Below are positions 17,068 to 25,240 of a DNA stretch of 49,971 nucleotides, one piece after another. The stretch is from positions 1-49,971 of the forward strand of contig NZ_QASO01000095.1 in NCBI RefSeq assembly GCF_003052605.1. The letters are read 5' to 3'. The notes under the pieces are model-generated. The model worked only from the letters and a program-made list of their open reading frames with translations. It was not told the origin of the DNA and did no database searches. A program made the translations under genes and the position numbers. The first letter of the stretch is position 1; each line of letters starts with the position of its first letter. The stretch comes from Ectopseudomonas oleovorans (GTDB lineage Bacteria > Pseudomonadota > Gammaproteobacteria > Pseudomonadales > Pseudomonadaceae).

Positions 17068-17895
17068 TCAGGCCTCGGCGCGTTGCATCAGCTGGCGCTG
17101 ACGCCACTCCATGAACGTCTTGAGGAACAGGGTGAGCAGCGCCATGCACGCCAGCAGGCCGGCAGCGGTGAAGGCAGCCGCGGGCTTGTAGTCGTTGTTG
17201 AGCTGGTCGACCAACAGCGGCAGGGTCAGGGTCTGGTTGATGATGCTGCCGGAGACCACCGATACCGCGCCGAACTCACCGACCGCTCGGGCGTTGGTCA
17301 CCACCACGCCATACAGCAGCGCCCATTTGATCTTCGGCAGGCTGATGCGGCGGAAGATCTGCCAGCCGCTGGCACCCAGGCACATGGCAGCGGCTTCTTC
17401 GTCCTGACCCTGGGCCTGCATCACCGGAATCAGAATGCGCGCCACATAGGGCGCGGTGACGAACACGGTGACCATGACGATGCCCGGCCAGGCAAACATC
17501 AGCTGCATGCCGTTATCGTAGAACCAGCGCCCGACGAAGCTCTCCAGGCCGTAGACCACCAGGTAGCAGAGACCGGCGACCACCGGCGACACCGCATAGG
17601 GAATGTCGATCAGCGTGGTCAGCAGCTTGCGCCCACGAAAATCGTAGTGGGTCACGCACCAGGCCAGGCAGATGCCGAAGCACAGGTTCAGCGGCACGGT
17701 GATCGCCGCCACCAGCAGCGTCAGGCCGATGGCGTGGAGCATGTAGTCCTCGCCGAGGTTGCTCCACAGCAGATCCAGCCCGCCGGCCAGCGCCTTGGTG
17801 AAGATCAGCGCCAGCGGCACCAGCAACATCAACGTGACGACCATCAGGCCGAGCACTACCAGCGCCCACTGGCGCCAATCCTGAGGTTTTTTCAT
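17068..17895 (-). CDS. cysW: Sulfate ABC transporter permease CysW (second copy)
   Basis: The product has 275 residues with about six membrane helices and is an inner-membrane permease. The ABC-permease coupling loop is visible as QDEEAAAMCLGASGWQIF. Family-specific stretches include DIPYAVSPVVAGL and [16 protein letters not shown]. The start at 17895 overlaps the stop of the cysT copy by four bases. It is diverged from the other CysW at 33184, so the two are paralogues and not a recent duplication. No ATPase gene follows: the next gene downstream is the convergent signalling operon. It probably uses the CysA encoded at 34060. Confidence 0.88.
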   Translation of the reverse strand: MKKPQDWRQWALVVLGLMVVTLMLLVPLALIFTKALAGGLDLLWSNLGEDYMLHAIGLTLLVAAITVPLNLCFGICLAWCVTHYDFRGRKLLTTLIDIPYAVSPVVAGLCYLVVYGLESFVGRWFYDNGMQLMFAWPGIVMVTVFVTAPYVARILIPVMQAQGQDEEAAAMCLGASGWQIFRRISLPKIKWALLYGVVVTNARAVGEFGAVSVVSGSIINQTLTLPLLVDQLNNDYKPAAAFTAAGLLACMALLTLFLKTFMEWRQRQLMQRAEA

Positions 17896-18731
17896 CGACC
17901 TTGCCGTTGCCATGCGAACAGACGCCCCTGCACGACCTGCAGGAGGAACAGAAGAGCCAGCGACGCGAGCAGAATCACCGAAGCGATGGCCGCCGCCGCC
18001 GGGTAATTGAACTCCTGCAGACGGACGAAGATCATCAGCGAGCTGACTTCCGTCTGGTAGGGAATGTTGCCGGCGATCATGATCACCGCGCCGAACTCGC
18101 CGAGGCTGCGCACGAAGGCCTGCGAGCCGCCGGTGACCAGCGCCGGGGTCAGGGTCGGCAGGATCACCTTGCGAAAGGTCTGCATGCGGCTGGCGCCCAA
18201 TGTGCGCGCGGCCTCTTCGTATTCCGAACCGAGATCCTGCAGCACTGGCTGCACGGTACGCACCACGAAGGGAATGCTGGTGAACACCATCGCCACCACG
18301 ATACCGGCGTAGGCGTAGGCCACCTTGAAGCCCAGCCACTGGCCGATCCAGCCATTAGGCACGAGAAGTGTGGCAAGGGTCAGGCCGGCCACCGAGGTGG
18401 GCAGGGCAAAGGGCAGATCGACCAGCGCATCGACGATGCGCCGACCGGGAAAATCGTAACGGGTGATGATCCAGGCCAGCAGCAGGCCGATCACCAGTAC
18501 CGCTAGGGTCGAGTAGAAGGCCGCCGAGATGGTCACCTTGTAGGTCTGCACCACGCGCGGATCGCTGATGGCGAACCAATATTGCGCCCAGCTCATGTCA
18601 CTGACGTACAGCAGCAGCGCCGACAATGGCAGCAGGATCACCAGCGACAGGTACAGCACGCTGACGCCGAAGCTCAGGCCGAAGCCAGGCAGCAGCGGAG
18701 TCTGCAGGAAGAACAGCGTCGGTTTACTCAC
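17892..18731 (-). CDS. cysT: Sulfate ABC transporter permease CysT (second copy)
   Basis: The partner permease of the CysW copy has 279 residues if translation starts at GTG 18731. The resulting N-terminus, VSKPTLFFLQTPLLPGFGLS, resembles the family, whose members have PGFGL just before the first helix. An upstream ATG at 18779 would add 16 residues of no recognisable type. The permease signature SEYEEAARTLGAS and the helix loop VRSLGEFGAVIMIAGNIP are present. The gene is separated from its binding-protein gene by 325 bases filled with a hairpin and a MITE-like element, which could weaken co-transcription. The ribosome site is weak. Confidence 0.85.
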   Translation of the reverse strand: MSKPTLFFLQTPLLPGFGLSFGVSVLYLSLVILLPLSALLLYVSDMSWAQYWFAISDPRVVQTYKVTISAAFYSTLAVLVIGLLLAWIITRYDFPGRRIVDALVDLPFALPTSVAGLTLATLLVPNGWIGQWLGFKVAYAYAGIVVAMVFTSIPFVVRTVQPVLQDLGSEYEEAARTLGASRMQTFRKVILPTLTPALVTGGSQAFVRSLGEFGAVIMIAGNIPYQTEVSSLMIFVRLQEFNYPAAAAIASVILLASLALLFLLQVVQGRLFAWQRQGR

Positions 18732-18800
18732 GAAAAGCTCGGCTCTACAAATGCAGTTGGCCGCCAATAAAGCGGCCAACGGACCATTACGATGCTCGCG

Positions 18801-18850
18801 TAGGGCGGGTGCAACCCGCCACTCATGGCAGGCGGGTTACACCCGCCCTA
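18801..18850. repeat. Hairpin repeat (TAGGGCGGGT type)
   Basis: Arms TAGGGCGGGTGCAACCCGCC and GGCGGGTTACACCCGCCCTA are near-perfect inverted repeats with a ten-base loop, lying between sbp and cysT of the second sulfate set. A related sequence is at 32283-32343, between sbp and cysT of the other set. Confidence 0.8.
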
Positions 18851-18851
18851 A

Positions 18852-19037
18852 CAGGCCGTTGAAAAACTACCTACGTTGGCAATACTGCGTTAAAAACGGC
18901 CTCGCGTGCGAGCCCAGTCAAAATGCTCATTTACAGCACGTAAACCCGAGTGCGGGCCCAGTGCTTTTTTCGGCCGTTTTTGCGGGGCCGCCATCGGTAT
19001 TGTCTTGCCTGCCTCGCCTACGTTTTTCAACAGCCTG
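18852..19037. mobile_element. MITE-like element with 16-bp terminal inverted repeats
   Basis: The ends are CAGGCCGTTGAAAAAC and GTTTTTCAACAGCCTG, which are inverted repeats with one mismatch. The 186-base interior has no reading frame of note and contains an internal AAAACGGCC / GGCCGTTTTT pair. The element sits 19 bases beyond the stop of the sulfate-binding protein gene. A solo copy of one terminus occurs at 45755-45770. A mobile source is inferred from the ends and the lack of coding capacity. Confidence 0.6.
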
Positions 19038-19056
19038 CTACGCCAGACCGGCGCGC

Positions 19057-20073
19057 TCAGCGCCCAGTCGCGAGAAGCTGGTCAAGGATACCACCGTTGT
19101 CGAAGTGCTTGGCGGTGATGTCATCCCAGCTACCGAGGATCTCGTTCGGGTTGATCAGACGTACCGGCGCGAACTGTGCCTTGGTCGCCTCGACCACTTC
19201 CGGGTTGTGCACGCGGTAGTTGTAGCGGGTCAGTAGCTGCTGGATGTCCTTGCTGTACTGGAAGTCGAGGAAGGCCTTGGCCTGCTCGCGGGTGCCGCGC
19301 TCGTCGGCAACCTTGTCGACGATGGCCACCGGGAACTCGGCCAGCACGCTGACTTCAGGCACCACGATTTCCAGCTTGGCGGACTTGAATTCGTCACCCT
19401 TGGCGATGTTGATCACTTCCGACTCGAAGGTCAGCAGCACGTCGCCCTGGCCGTTCTGGGCGAAGGCCACGGTGGCGCCACGGCCGCCGGTGGGGAAGTT
19501 CTCGACGTTCTTCAGCAGCTTGCCGACGAAGGCCTTGACCTTATCCTGGTCGCCGTTGAATTTCTCGTTGGCGAACAGCCAGGCGCCCAGGTAGCTGTAG
19601 CGGGCGTTACCGGAGGTTTTCGGGTTGGGGAATACCAGTTTCACGTCATCGCGAATCAGGTCGTCCCAGCTCTTGATGTTCTTCGGGTTGCCTTCGCGCA
19701 CCAGGAACGCGGTGGTGCTGTAGTACGGCGAGGCGTTGTTGGGGAACTGCTTGGCCCAGTCTTCACGCAGCAGACCGCGCTTGGCCAGGATGTCCACATC
19801 GGTTACCTGGTTAAAGGTGACGACGTCGACCTTCTTGCCCTGGATGATGTCCTGCGCCTGACGCGAGGTACCGGCGAAGGACTGGATGATCTTCACTTCC
19901 TTGCCGCTCTGCTGCTTCCAATGCTCGACGAACAGCGGATTGATCTCGCCGAACAGCTCGCGGGCGATGTCGTAGGAGGCGTTGTGGAATGGCGTATCGG
20001 CAGCAGCATGGCTCAGCGAGCCAGTGAGCAGGGTGGCGCTGGCCACGGTGGCCAGAACGATCTTCTTCAGCAT
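19057..20073 (-). CDS. sbp: Periplasmic sulfate-binding protein (second copy)
   Basis: The product has 338 residues with signal peptide MLKKIVLATVASATLLTGSLSHAAA. The mature part has sulfate-binding protein hallmarks: NASYDIARELF, QSFAGTSRQAQDIIQG, FPNPKTSGNARYSYL and TGGRGATVAFAQNG. It binds sulfate (possibly thiosulfate) in the periplasm and hands it to the CysT-CysW pair encoded downstream. AGAAGGAC precedes the start. It is clearly different from the Sbp at 31252, so specificity may differ. The upstream region is AT-rich, as is usual for sulfur-starvation promoters in this genus. Confidence 0.9.
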   Translation of the reverse strand: MLKKIVLATVASATLLTGSLSHAAADTPFHNASYDIARELFGEINPLFVEHWKQQSGKEVKIIQSFAGTSRQAQDIIQGKKVDVVTFNQVTDVDILAKRGLLREDWAKQFPNNASPYYSTTAFLVREGNPKNIKSWDDLIRDDVKLVFPNPKTSGNARYSYLGAWLFANEKFNGDQDKVKAFVGKLLKNVENFPTGGRGATVAFAQNGQGDVLLTFESEVINIAKGDEFKSAKLEIVVPEVSVLAEFPVAIVDKVADERGTREQAKAFLDFQYSKDIQQLLTRYNYRVHNPEVVEATKAQFAPVRLINPNEILGSWDDITAKHFDNGGILDQLLATGR

Positions 20074-20390
20074 CTATGGCGTCCTTCTTATCGCGAGAGG
20101 AACCTGCAGGCAGGCTATTTGATGGCGCGATTCTGCAGAAAAATCATATAGCTGAAAAATATCTTTTTATTTACTTCTTATAACCAGTCTCCTTTCAGCG
20201 TTGAAAACGCCATGCAGCCCTAGTCGCCGAGGCTGCTCAGGCAACCACTCTTTGCTCGTTCCTCACGCTCCGCGTGGGAATGCATCCAGAGACGCTCTGC
20301 GTCAGATGCTGGTGCAGCACCAGAGCAAGCGGGCGCAAAGCGCCCAGGCTTGGGCTCCCACGCTGAAGCGAGGGAGCCATCATCCGCCAA
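20074..20390. other. AT-rich promoter region and REP-like repeat
   Basis: Bases about 20120-20195 are strikingly AT-rich (for example AAAAATCATATAGCTGAAAAATATC). They lie at the expected promoter position for the minus-strand sbp gene, so a CysB-type LysR regulator is plausible; no binding test is possible here. Bases about 20250-20380 are a REP-like repeat built on TCCCACGCT/AGCGTGGGA-type arms. No gene is seen. Confidence 0.55.
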
Positions 20391-20605
20391 TCACAGCTTG
20401 GCAATGGACACTTCGGTGGACTTCACGAAGGCAATCACTTCACTGCCCACCTGCAATTCCAGTTCCCGCACGGAACGGGTGGTGATCACCGAGGTGACGA
20501 TGCCGGCAGCGGTCTGCACGTCGATTTCCGACAGTACGTCGCCGATGACGATTTCCTTGATTTGCCCTTGAACTGGTTACGCACGTTGATGGCTTTGATG
20601 GTCAT
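20391..20605 (-). pseudogene. ssuF: ssuF-like molybdopterin-binding (Mop) gene with a one-base deletion
   Basis: The start MTIKAINVRNQFKG is followed, in another frame, by KEIVIGDVLSEIDVQTAAGIVTSVITTRSV and a normal C-terminus ending in IAKL. One A appears lost from the run at about 20561-20567. Restored, it would be a 71-residue Mop/TOBE protein of the kind that closes Pseudomonas ssu operons (SsuF). AGGAG precedes the ATG. It lies downstream of ssuE/ssuD fragments in the same orientation, which supports the name. The single-base change might be a sequence error, but the neighbouring genes are damaged independently. Confidence 0.75.
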
Positions 20606-20779
20606 GGCGTTTCTCCTGATGGTTCACTGATGTAGCCCAGATGCAATCCGGGAAAGTCGTGCGCCTGCCCTCTCTCCCCAAAGGGGCGAGGGAGCTATCA
20701 GGTGCCGTCGGAATACCCAGCGGCACGCTTTGGCTCCCCTCTCCCATTCATGGAGAGGGGCTGGGGGAGAGGGCGCTTT
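20606..20779. repeat. Repeat-rich spacer where ssuC and ssuB would be expected
   Basis: The spacer contains CCCTCTCCC and GGGAGAGGG-type inverted arms (about 20738-20775) and other REP-like pieces. In Pseudomonas ssu operons the permease and ATPase genes stand between ssuD and ssuF. Here only about 170 non-coding bases remain. Confidence 0.5.
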
Positions 20780-21280
20780 TCAGCTCGCCGAAGCCGCCTT
20801 CGGCAGGATGTCGCTGGAGATCATTTCGCCGAACGGGCTGACATAACCGCGACGTTCCGGACGCGTAGGCGCGGCTACGTCCAGATGCGGGAACAGCAGT
20901 TCGGCGACCCGGTACGACTCCTCCAGGTGCGGGTAACCGGAGCAGATGAAGGTGTCGATGCCCAGCTCCGCATACTCCTTGACCCGCGCCGCCACGGTCG
21001 GGCCATCGCCTGGCGCGCAGCCACGGTTGGCGAAATGATCCCCGGGCGCAGGGCAGCGAGGAACTTGAGGTGCTGCGTCACCGGGATGCGGGACGCAGCA
21101 ACCAGCCAGGAGTCCTCGCAGGAACGTCCAGTGGGGATCAGCACGCCGCTGAAACCGAGACGGTCGGAGCCTGAGCGACCTGGGCCAGGTCGCCGTGGTC
21201 GACGGCGCGCGCACGTAGTCCAGCAGCACTTCAGTGCGCGAGCGCGCCGCAGGGCTGCCGGACAGCAACACGACATGCAT
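20780..21280 (-). pseudogene. ssuD: Deletion-fused remnant of ssuE and ssuD
   Basis: Reading on the minus strand, the first 23 codons are a normal SsuE (NADPH-FMN reductase) start, [20 protein letters not shown], with a good AAGGA site. The sequence then jumps into SsuD (FMNH2-dependent alkanesulfonate monooxygenase) at [20 protein letters not shown] and continues to [14 protein letters not shown] in one frame. It jumps again to the SsuD C-terminus, [19 protein letters not shown] through [16 protein letters not shown], in another frame. Most of ssuE, all of ssuA and about 230 codons of the ssuD middle are gone. No active enzyme can be made. Two separate deletions make sequence error an unlikely explanation. 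Confidence 0.85.
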
Positions 21281-21289
21281 GATGTTTCC

Positions 21290-21460
21290 TTAACGGTTGG
21301 GCTGCGGCGTCAGGCGCAGATAGGGTTTAACCGCGCGCTAGCCTTGCGGGAAGCGCTGAGCGATCTCGGCTTCATCCTTGAGCGACGGCACGATCACCAC
21401 CTCGTCACCGTCCTGCCAGTTGGCCGGCGTGGCAACCTTGTAGTTGTCGGTCAGCTGCAG
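21290..21460 (-). pseudogene. lsfA: lsfA remnant (1-Cys peroxiredoxin, C-terminal end)
   Basis: The residues LQLTDNYKVATPANWQDGDE and VVIVPSLKDEAEIAQRFPQG match the C-terminus of LsfA, the sulfonate-induced peroxiredoxin encoded just before ssuE in pseudomonads. A TAG (21338-21340) replaces the next codon, after which the expected [15 protein letters not shown] tail continues in frame to TAA at 21290-21292. Upstream of 21460 the similarity stops. The 84 bases up to the chrA stop are not recognisable. The catalytic cysteine region is absent. Confidence 0.8.
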
Positions 21461-21544
21461 CGCCCCGGCCATCACAGCCCCGCCAGCCCGGTGGGTGGCG
21501 ATGCGCAACAGCGCCGCCACGCAATGCACCGCATAATCCACCAC

Positions 21545-22879
21545 TCAACCCAACAGATGCGCCACCAGCCCGACGACAGCGCACCCGGCAATGGTCTCGA
21601 TCACCCCGCGTTTGAAGCCCAGCAACGCCACGCCCGCACCGAGGGTAATCAACGCCGACACCCAATCGAACGTGCCAGCGAAGCCCTCGGGCCAGAGCAC
21701 GTGATAACCGAAGAACAGCGCCAGATTGAGGATCACCCCAACCACGGCGGCAGTGATCCCGGTCAGCGGCGCTGTAAACTTCAACTGCCCGTGGGTTGAC
21801 TCCACCAACGGCCCACCGGCGAGGATGAACAAGAACGACGGCAGGAAGGTGAACCAGGTGACCAGCACCGCCGCCAGCGCACCGCTGACGAAGGCCGCAT
21901 CGCCCCCGAACACCGGCTGGCCGTAGGCGCCGACGAAGGCAACGAAGGCCACCACCATGATCAACGGCCCCGGCGTGGTCTCGCCGAGGGCCAGGCCATC
22001 GATCATCTGCCGGGGCGTCAGCCAGCCGAAGTGGTCGATGGCGCCCTGGTACACGTAAGGCAGCACCGCATAGGCACCGCCGAACGTAAGCAGCGCTGCC
22101 TTGGTGAAGAACCAGCCCATCTGCGTCAGCGTGCCCTGCCAGCCGAACGCCAGGGTCAGCAGGCCCATCGGCAGCAGCCAGAGCAGCGCGCCGACCAGCA
22201 GGATCAGCGCCAGGCGGCTGGAGCGAAAATGCGTATGCGCCAGGCGCGTCTCGTCATCGATCAGCGCCGGCGCATGCGCCCCGCCCGCATTGCCATGCCC
22301 GGCGCCGACCGCGAAGTGCTGCGGCGCCAGCCGCCCACCGATATACCCCACCAGCGCGGCACCGAGCACGATCAGCGGGAACGGCACCTGCAACGCAAAA
22401 ATGGCGACGAAGGCCGCTGCTGCAATGGCCCACAGCCAGGCGTTCTTCAACACCCGCCCGCCGATGCGCCAGGCCGCCTGCACCACGATGGCCGTCACCG
22501 CCGGCTTGATGCCATAGAAAATCCCCGCCACCAACGGCACATCGCCGAACACCAGATAGACCCAGGACAGCACGATCAGGATCAACAGCGACGGCAGCAC
22601 GAACAGCGCCCCGGCGATCACCCCGCCCCAGGTGCGGTGCATCAGCCAGCCAATATAAGTGGCCAGCTGCTGCGCCTCCGGCCCGGGCAGCAACATGCAG
22701 TAGTTCAGCGCATGCAGAAAACGCCGCTCGGACAACCAGCGGCGCTTCTCCACCAACTCCTGATGCATGATCGAAATTTGCCCGGCCGGCCCACCGAAAC
22801 TGATCAGCCCCAGCTTCAACCAGAACCAGAACGCCTGCAGCAAACTGACCGGGGCGGGACGTTCAGAGGAATCGGGCAT
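21545..22879 (-). CDS. chrA: Chromate transporter ChrA (two-domain form)
   Basis: The product has 444 residues with two homologous membrane halves. It exports chromate from the cytosol and is the main chromate-resistance protein of pseudomonads. The family motif FGGPAGQI occurs near residue 31 in the first half and FGGAYAVLPYV in the second; PGPEAQQLATYIG and TTPGPLIMVVAFVAF are the paired partner motifs. The start at 22879 has GGAG seven bases upstream. Reading from 22951 adds an unrelated 24 residues. It lies among sulfate-uptake genes, and chromate enters cells through sulfate permeases, which makes the setting meaningful. No chrB regulator is next to it. Confidence 0.92.
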   Translation of the reverse strand: MPDSSERPAPVSLLQAFWFWLKLGLISFGGPAGQISIMHQELVEKRRWLSERRFLHALNYCMLLPGPEAQQLATYIGWLMHRTWGGVIAGALFVLPSLLILIVLSWVYLVFGDVPLVAGIFYGIKPAVTAIVVQAAWRIGGRVLKNAWLWAIAAAAFVAIFALQVPFPLIVLGAALVGYIGGRLAPQHFAVGAGHGNAGGAHAPALIDDETRLAHTHFRSSRLALILLVGALLWLLPMGLLTLAFGWQGTLTQMGWFFTKAALLTFGGAYAVLPYVYQGAIDHFGWLTPRQMIDGLALGETTPGPLIMVVAFVAFVGAYGQPVFGGDAAFVSGALAAVLVTWFTFLPSFLFILAGGPLVESTHGQLKFTAPLTGITAAVVGVILNLALFFGYHVLWPEGFAGTFDWVSALITLGAGVALLGFKRGVIETIAGCAVVGLVAHLLG

Positions 22880-23636
22880 TAGATGGCTCCAGCGGCTGCA
22901 AATCGACCGATCACTATAGCCACGAAAGATGACAGCCGCGCGACACCGCACGAAAAATCACCAGCCCCACGCAGCCCTTACCCCACCTGGCCTGGACGCG
23001 TTTTCCCGCATGTTATCCACAACGCTTTCCCCAGATTTTGTGCACGACACCCGGCAACACGCCCCCGCCCTGCTCAGCAGTTGAGAACCAGAGCCAAGTA
23101 ATTGATTTAAAGCGATATTCCGCCTGGCGATAACGCCAGCAGAGCGTCATTGGACAAAAACTGAACGGCCTGCTGAGACCCGCTTGAATGCTAGGCGCAG
23201 AGGGCTTTTGCAAAGGTTATCCACAGCGGTGTTCACAGAATTTGTGGGTGGGTTTGGGAAGGTCTTGATCGCCAACTCTGGCGTCTGGCGCGCGAAAACA
23301 ACCGAGATGGCATTTTGCCCGCGAAGCGTGGACAGCCTCGCGGTGGATGGAAGAGCAAGTAGCCCGGACAACCTCGCCCCACGGTGGATGAAAAAAGCGT
23401 CATCCTCCCTACGCAGATATCCCCGCCGCGTAGGGTGGACAACGCGGAGTTTGTCCACCATGCCACGTGTCGGAACAGCAACTAGGCTGGTTAGAGCAAA
23501 GCAATACCCAAAGCAATTGCGGTGATGGATTTCGCGTTGCTCTTCTCATCCTACGGTCGTTGATCGGCGCACATCCGCAGTCTCTGGCGGACTGCTCGCT
23601 TCGCGACGAGCGGCAGGCGTCGCGGGCAGCCCTACT
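22880..23636. other. Long intergenic region with two DnaA-box matches and repeats
   Basis: About 755 bases lack a supportable gene. They hold two perfect TTATCCACA sequences (23013-23021 and 23217-23225), a hairpin GGTGGACAA/TTGTCCACC (23434-23459) and several related GTGGA-rich pieces between 23320 and 23460. Apparent reading frames on either strand run through the repeats and have no protein character. Confidence 0.6.
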
Positions 23637-24878
23637 TCAGCCCACCTTCGCTGGCGAAGCATCCTCGAAGCGATTCACCTGGCGCAGACTCTTGAAACCG
23701 AGCATCCAGCCGCCCGTCACCATCAGGGTGCAGGCGCAGCCGATCAGCGCTGCCGGCACCACGCCGAACCAGGCGGCGCTGGTGCCGGCGCGGAATTCGC
23801 CCAGTTCGTTGGAAGATCCGATAAACAGCATGTTCACCGCATTGACCCGGCCACGCATGGCGTCCGGGGTGGAGAACTGCACCAGGGATGAGCGGATGTA
23901 CATGCTCACCATGTCCGCACCACCGGCCACCACCAGCGCGGCGAACGACAGCCAGAACAGGCTGGACAGCGCGAACACCAGGTTGGCCACACCGAACAGC
24001 GCCACCGCGCCGAACATCACCAGCCCGACATTGCGGTTGAAGGGTTTCATGCTCAGGTACAGCCCCACCGATACCTCGCCGATAGCCATGGCACTGCGCA
24101 GCAGGCCGAGGCCGGTCGGGCCGACTTCCAGCACTTCCTGGGCATAGATGGGCAGCAGTGCGATCACGCCGCCGAGCAGCACCGCGAACAGGTCCAGCGA
24201 GATGGTGCCGAGGATGATCGGGCGCGTACGGATAAAGTGGATACCGGCGGTGAAGCGCGCCCAGGCAGTGGCTTCCAGTGCCTGCATTTTCTCGGCATAG
24301 CGTACCGGCACCCGCAGCAGCAACACGCAGCCGGCGAGGAAGCAGGCCAGGCACACCGAGTAGGTCAGCCCGCCACCGCCAATGGCATACAGGCCACCGC
24401 CGATCACCGGGCCGGAAATGGTCGCGCCGCGCATGATCATGCTGTTGGCGGCGATGGCCGCGGCCAGGCGCTCGCGCGGCACGATCTGTGGCAGCAGGCT
24501 GGATAACGCCGGCCCGGTGAAGGCGCGGCCACAGCCGTAGAGCACCAGCACCGCGTAGTACCAACTGACCGCCGCCTCGCTCAGCGACAGCCACAGCAGC
24601 GCTGCCGCGCACACCCCCTCGACCAGCCAGCTGAGCATCAGGATCAGCTTGCGGTCGTAGCGGTCGATCAAGTCGCCGGCCGGCATCAGCAGCACCAGCA
24701 TGGGGATGAACTGGGCCAGGCCAACATAGGCCAGCGACAGCGGGTCGCGGGTCAGATCATAGACCTGCCAGGCCACCACAACGGCCTGGATCTGTACGGC
24801 GAAGACCACGACGATGCGAGCGATGAGAAACGCCAGGAAACCGGGAAGTCGGTAAACGGAAACGGGAGCAGCGGACAC
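23637..24878 (-). CDS. MFS exporter, EntS-like
   Basis: The product has 413 residues with about twelve membrane helices, of the major facilitator group that includes the enterobactin exporter EntS. It shows a loop DLIDRYDRKLILM between helices 2 and 3 and RAFTGPALSSLLPQIVPRERLAAA, typical of this group. Translation likely begins at GTG 24878, with only a weak ribosome site. No siderophore gene is nearby, so the substrate cannot be deduced. Downstream lies intergenic sequence before the ChrA promoter region. Energy would come from the proton gradient, as for the family. Confidence 0.85.
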   Translation of the reverse strand: MSAAPVSVYRLPGFLAFLIARIVVVFAVQIQAVVVAWQVYDLTRDPLSLAYVGLAQFIPMLVLLMPAGDLIDRYDRKLILMLSWLVEGVCAAALLWLSLSEAAVSWYYAVLVLYGCGRAFTGPALSSLLPQIVPRERLAAAIAANSMIMRGATISGPVIGGGLYAIGGGGLTYSVCLACFLAGCVLLLRVPVRYAEKMQALEATAWARFTAGIHFIRTRPIILGTISLDLFAVLLGGVIALLPIYAQEVLEVGPTGLGLLRSAMAIGEVSVGLYLSMKPFNRNVGLVMFGAVALFGVANLVFALSSLFWLSFAALVVAGGADMVSMYIRSSLVQFSTPDAMRGRVNAVNMLFIGSSNELGEFRAGTSAAWFGVVPAALIGCACTLMVTGGWMLGFKSLRQVNRFEDASPAKVG

Positions 24879-25054
24879 GGCGAAAATCTCGAGGCAGAAC
24901 CGGCCAGTGCCGGACGAGGTAAGCCGGCCAATCTACGGGAATGCTCCGCCACGGGGCAAACCCGGGAACAGGCTGTTGCGCAGATCGCGCCCTGGTCAGC
25001 GCGCAGGCGTCAGACACACACCAGCGCCTTACTGGACAACGCCGGGTACCGCGC

Positions 25055-25099
25055 CTGGTTCGGTCACTGCTGGTTCGGTCACTGCTGGTTCGGTCACTG
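25055..25099. repeat. Three perfect 15-bp tandem repeats
   Basis: The unit CTGGTTCGGTCACTG occurs three times without change, directly abutting a REP-like element. No gene spans it. Confidence 0.9.
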
Positions 25100-25187
25100 T
25101 AGGAGCGTCGCCCCGGCGCGAAAACGGATGCGACCGTATCGCAATAGTGAGCTGCCGGCTCCATTCGCCGCGGGGCGCGGCTCCTAC
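25099..25187. repeat. REP/BIME-like inverted repeat
   Basis: The outer arms GTAGGAGCGTCGCCCCG and CGGGGCGCGGCTCCTAC are imperfect inverted repeats. The sequence type recurs at 30058-30126 and 37037-37121 with the same GTAGGAGC...GCTCCTAC ends. Confidence 0.75.
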
Positions 25188-25240
25188 AGGTGTTGACAGC
25201 GCGGGCGGATACGGGAGGTCATTCCTCCCGCCAATATCCA

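Noticed and set aside
18801..19037. CRISPR array
   Set aside because: The repeats are inverted hairpins and terminal repeats, not regularly spaced direct repeats.
20641..20841. Plus-strand frame over the ssu spacer
   Set aside because: It is built from REP-like inverted arms and overlaps the minus-strand ssuD remnant.
23013..23225. Chromosomal replication origin
   Set aside because: Only two DnaA-type boxes, no AT-rich unwinding region, and no dnaA/rpmH/dnaN neighbours.
23147..23461. Minus-strand frame of 104 codons between chrA and the MFS gene
   Set aside because: It runs through the GTGGA-type repeats and a hairpin; its residues derive from the repeat units.
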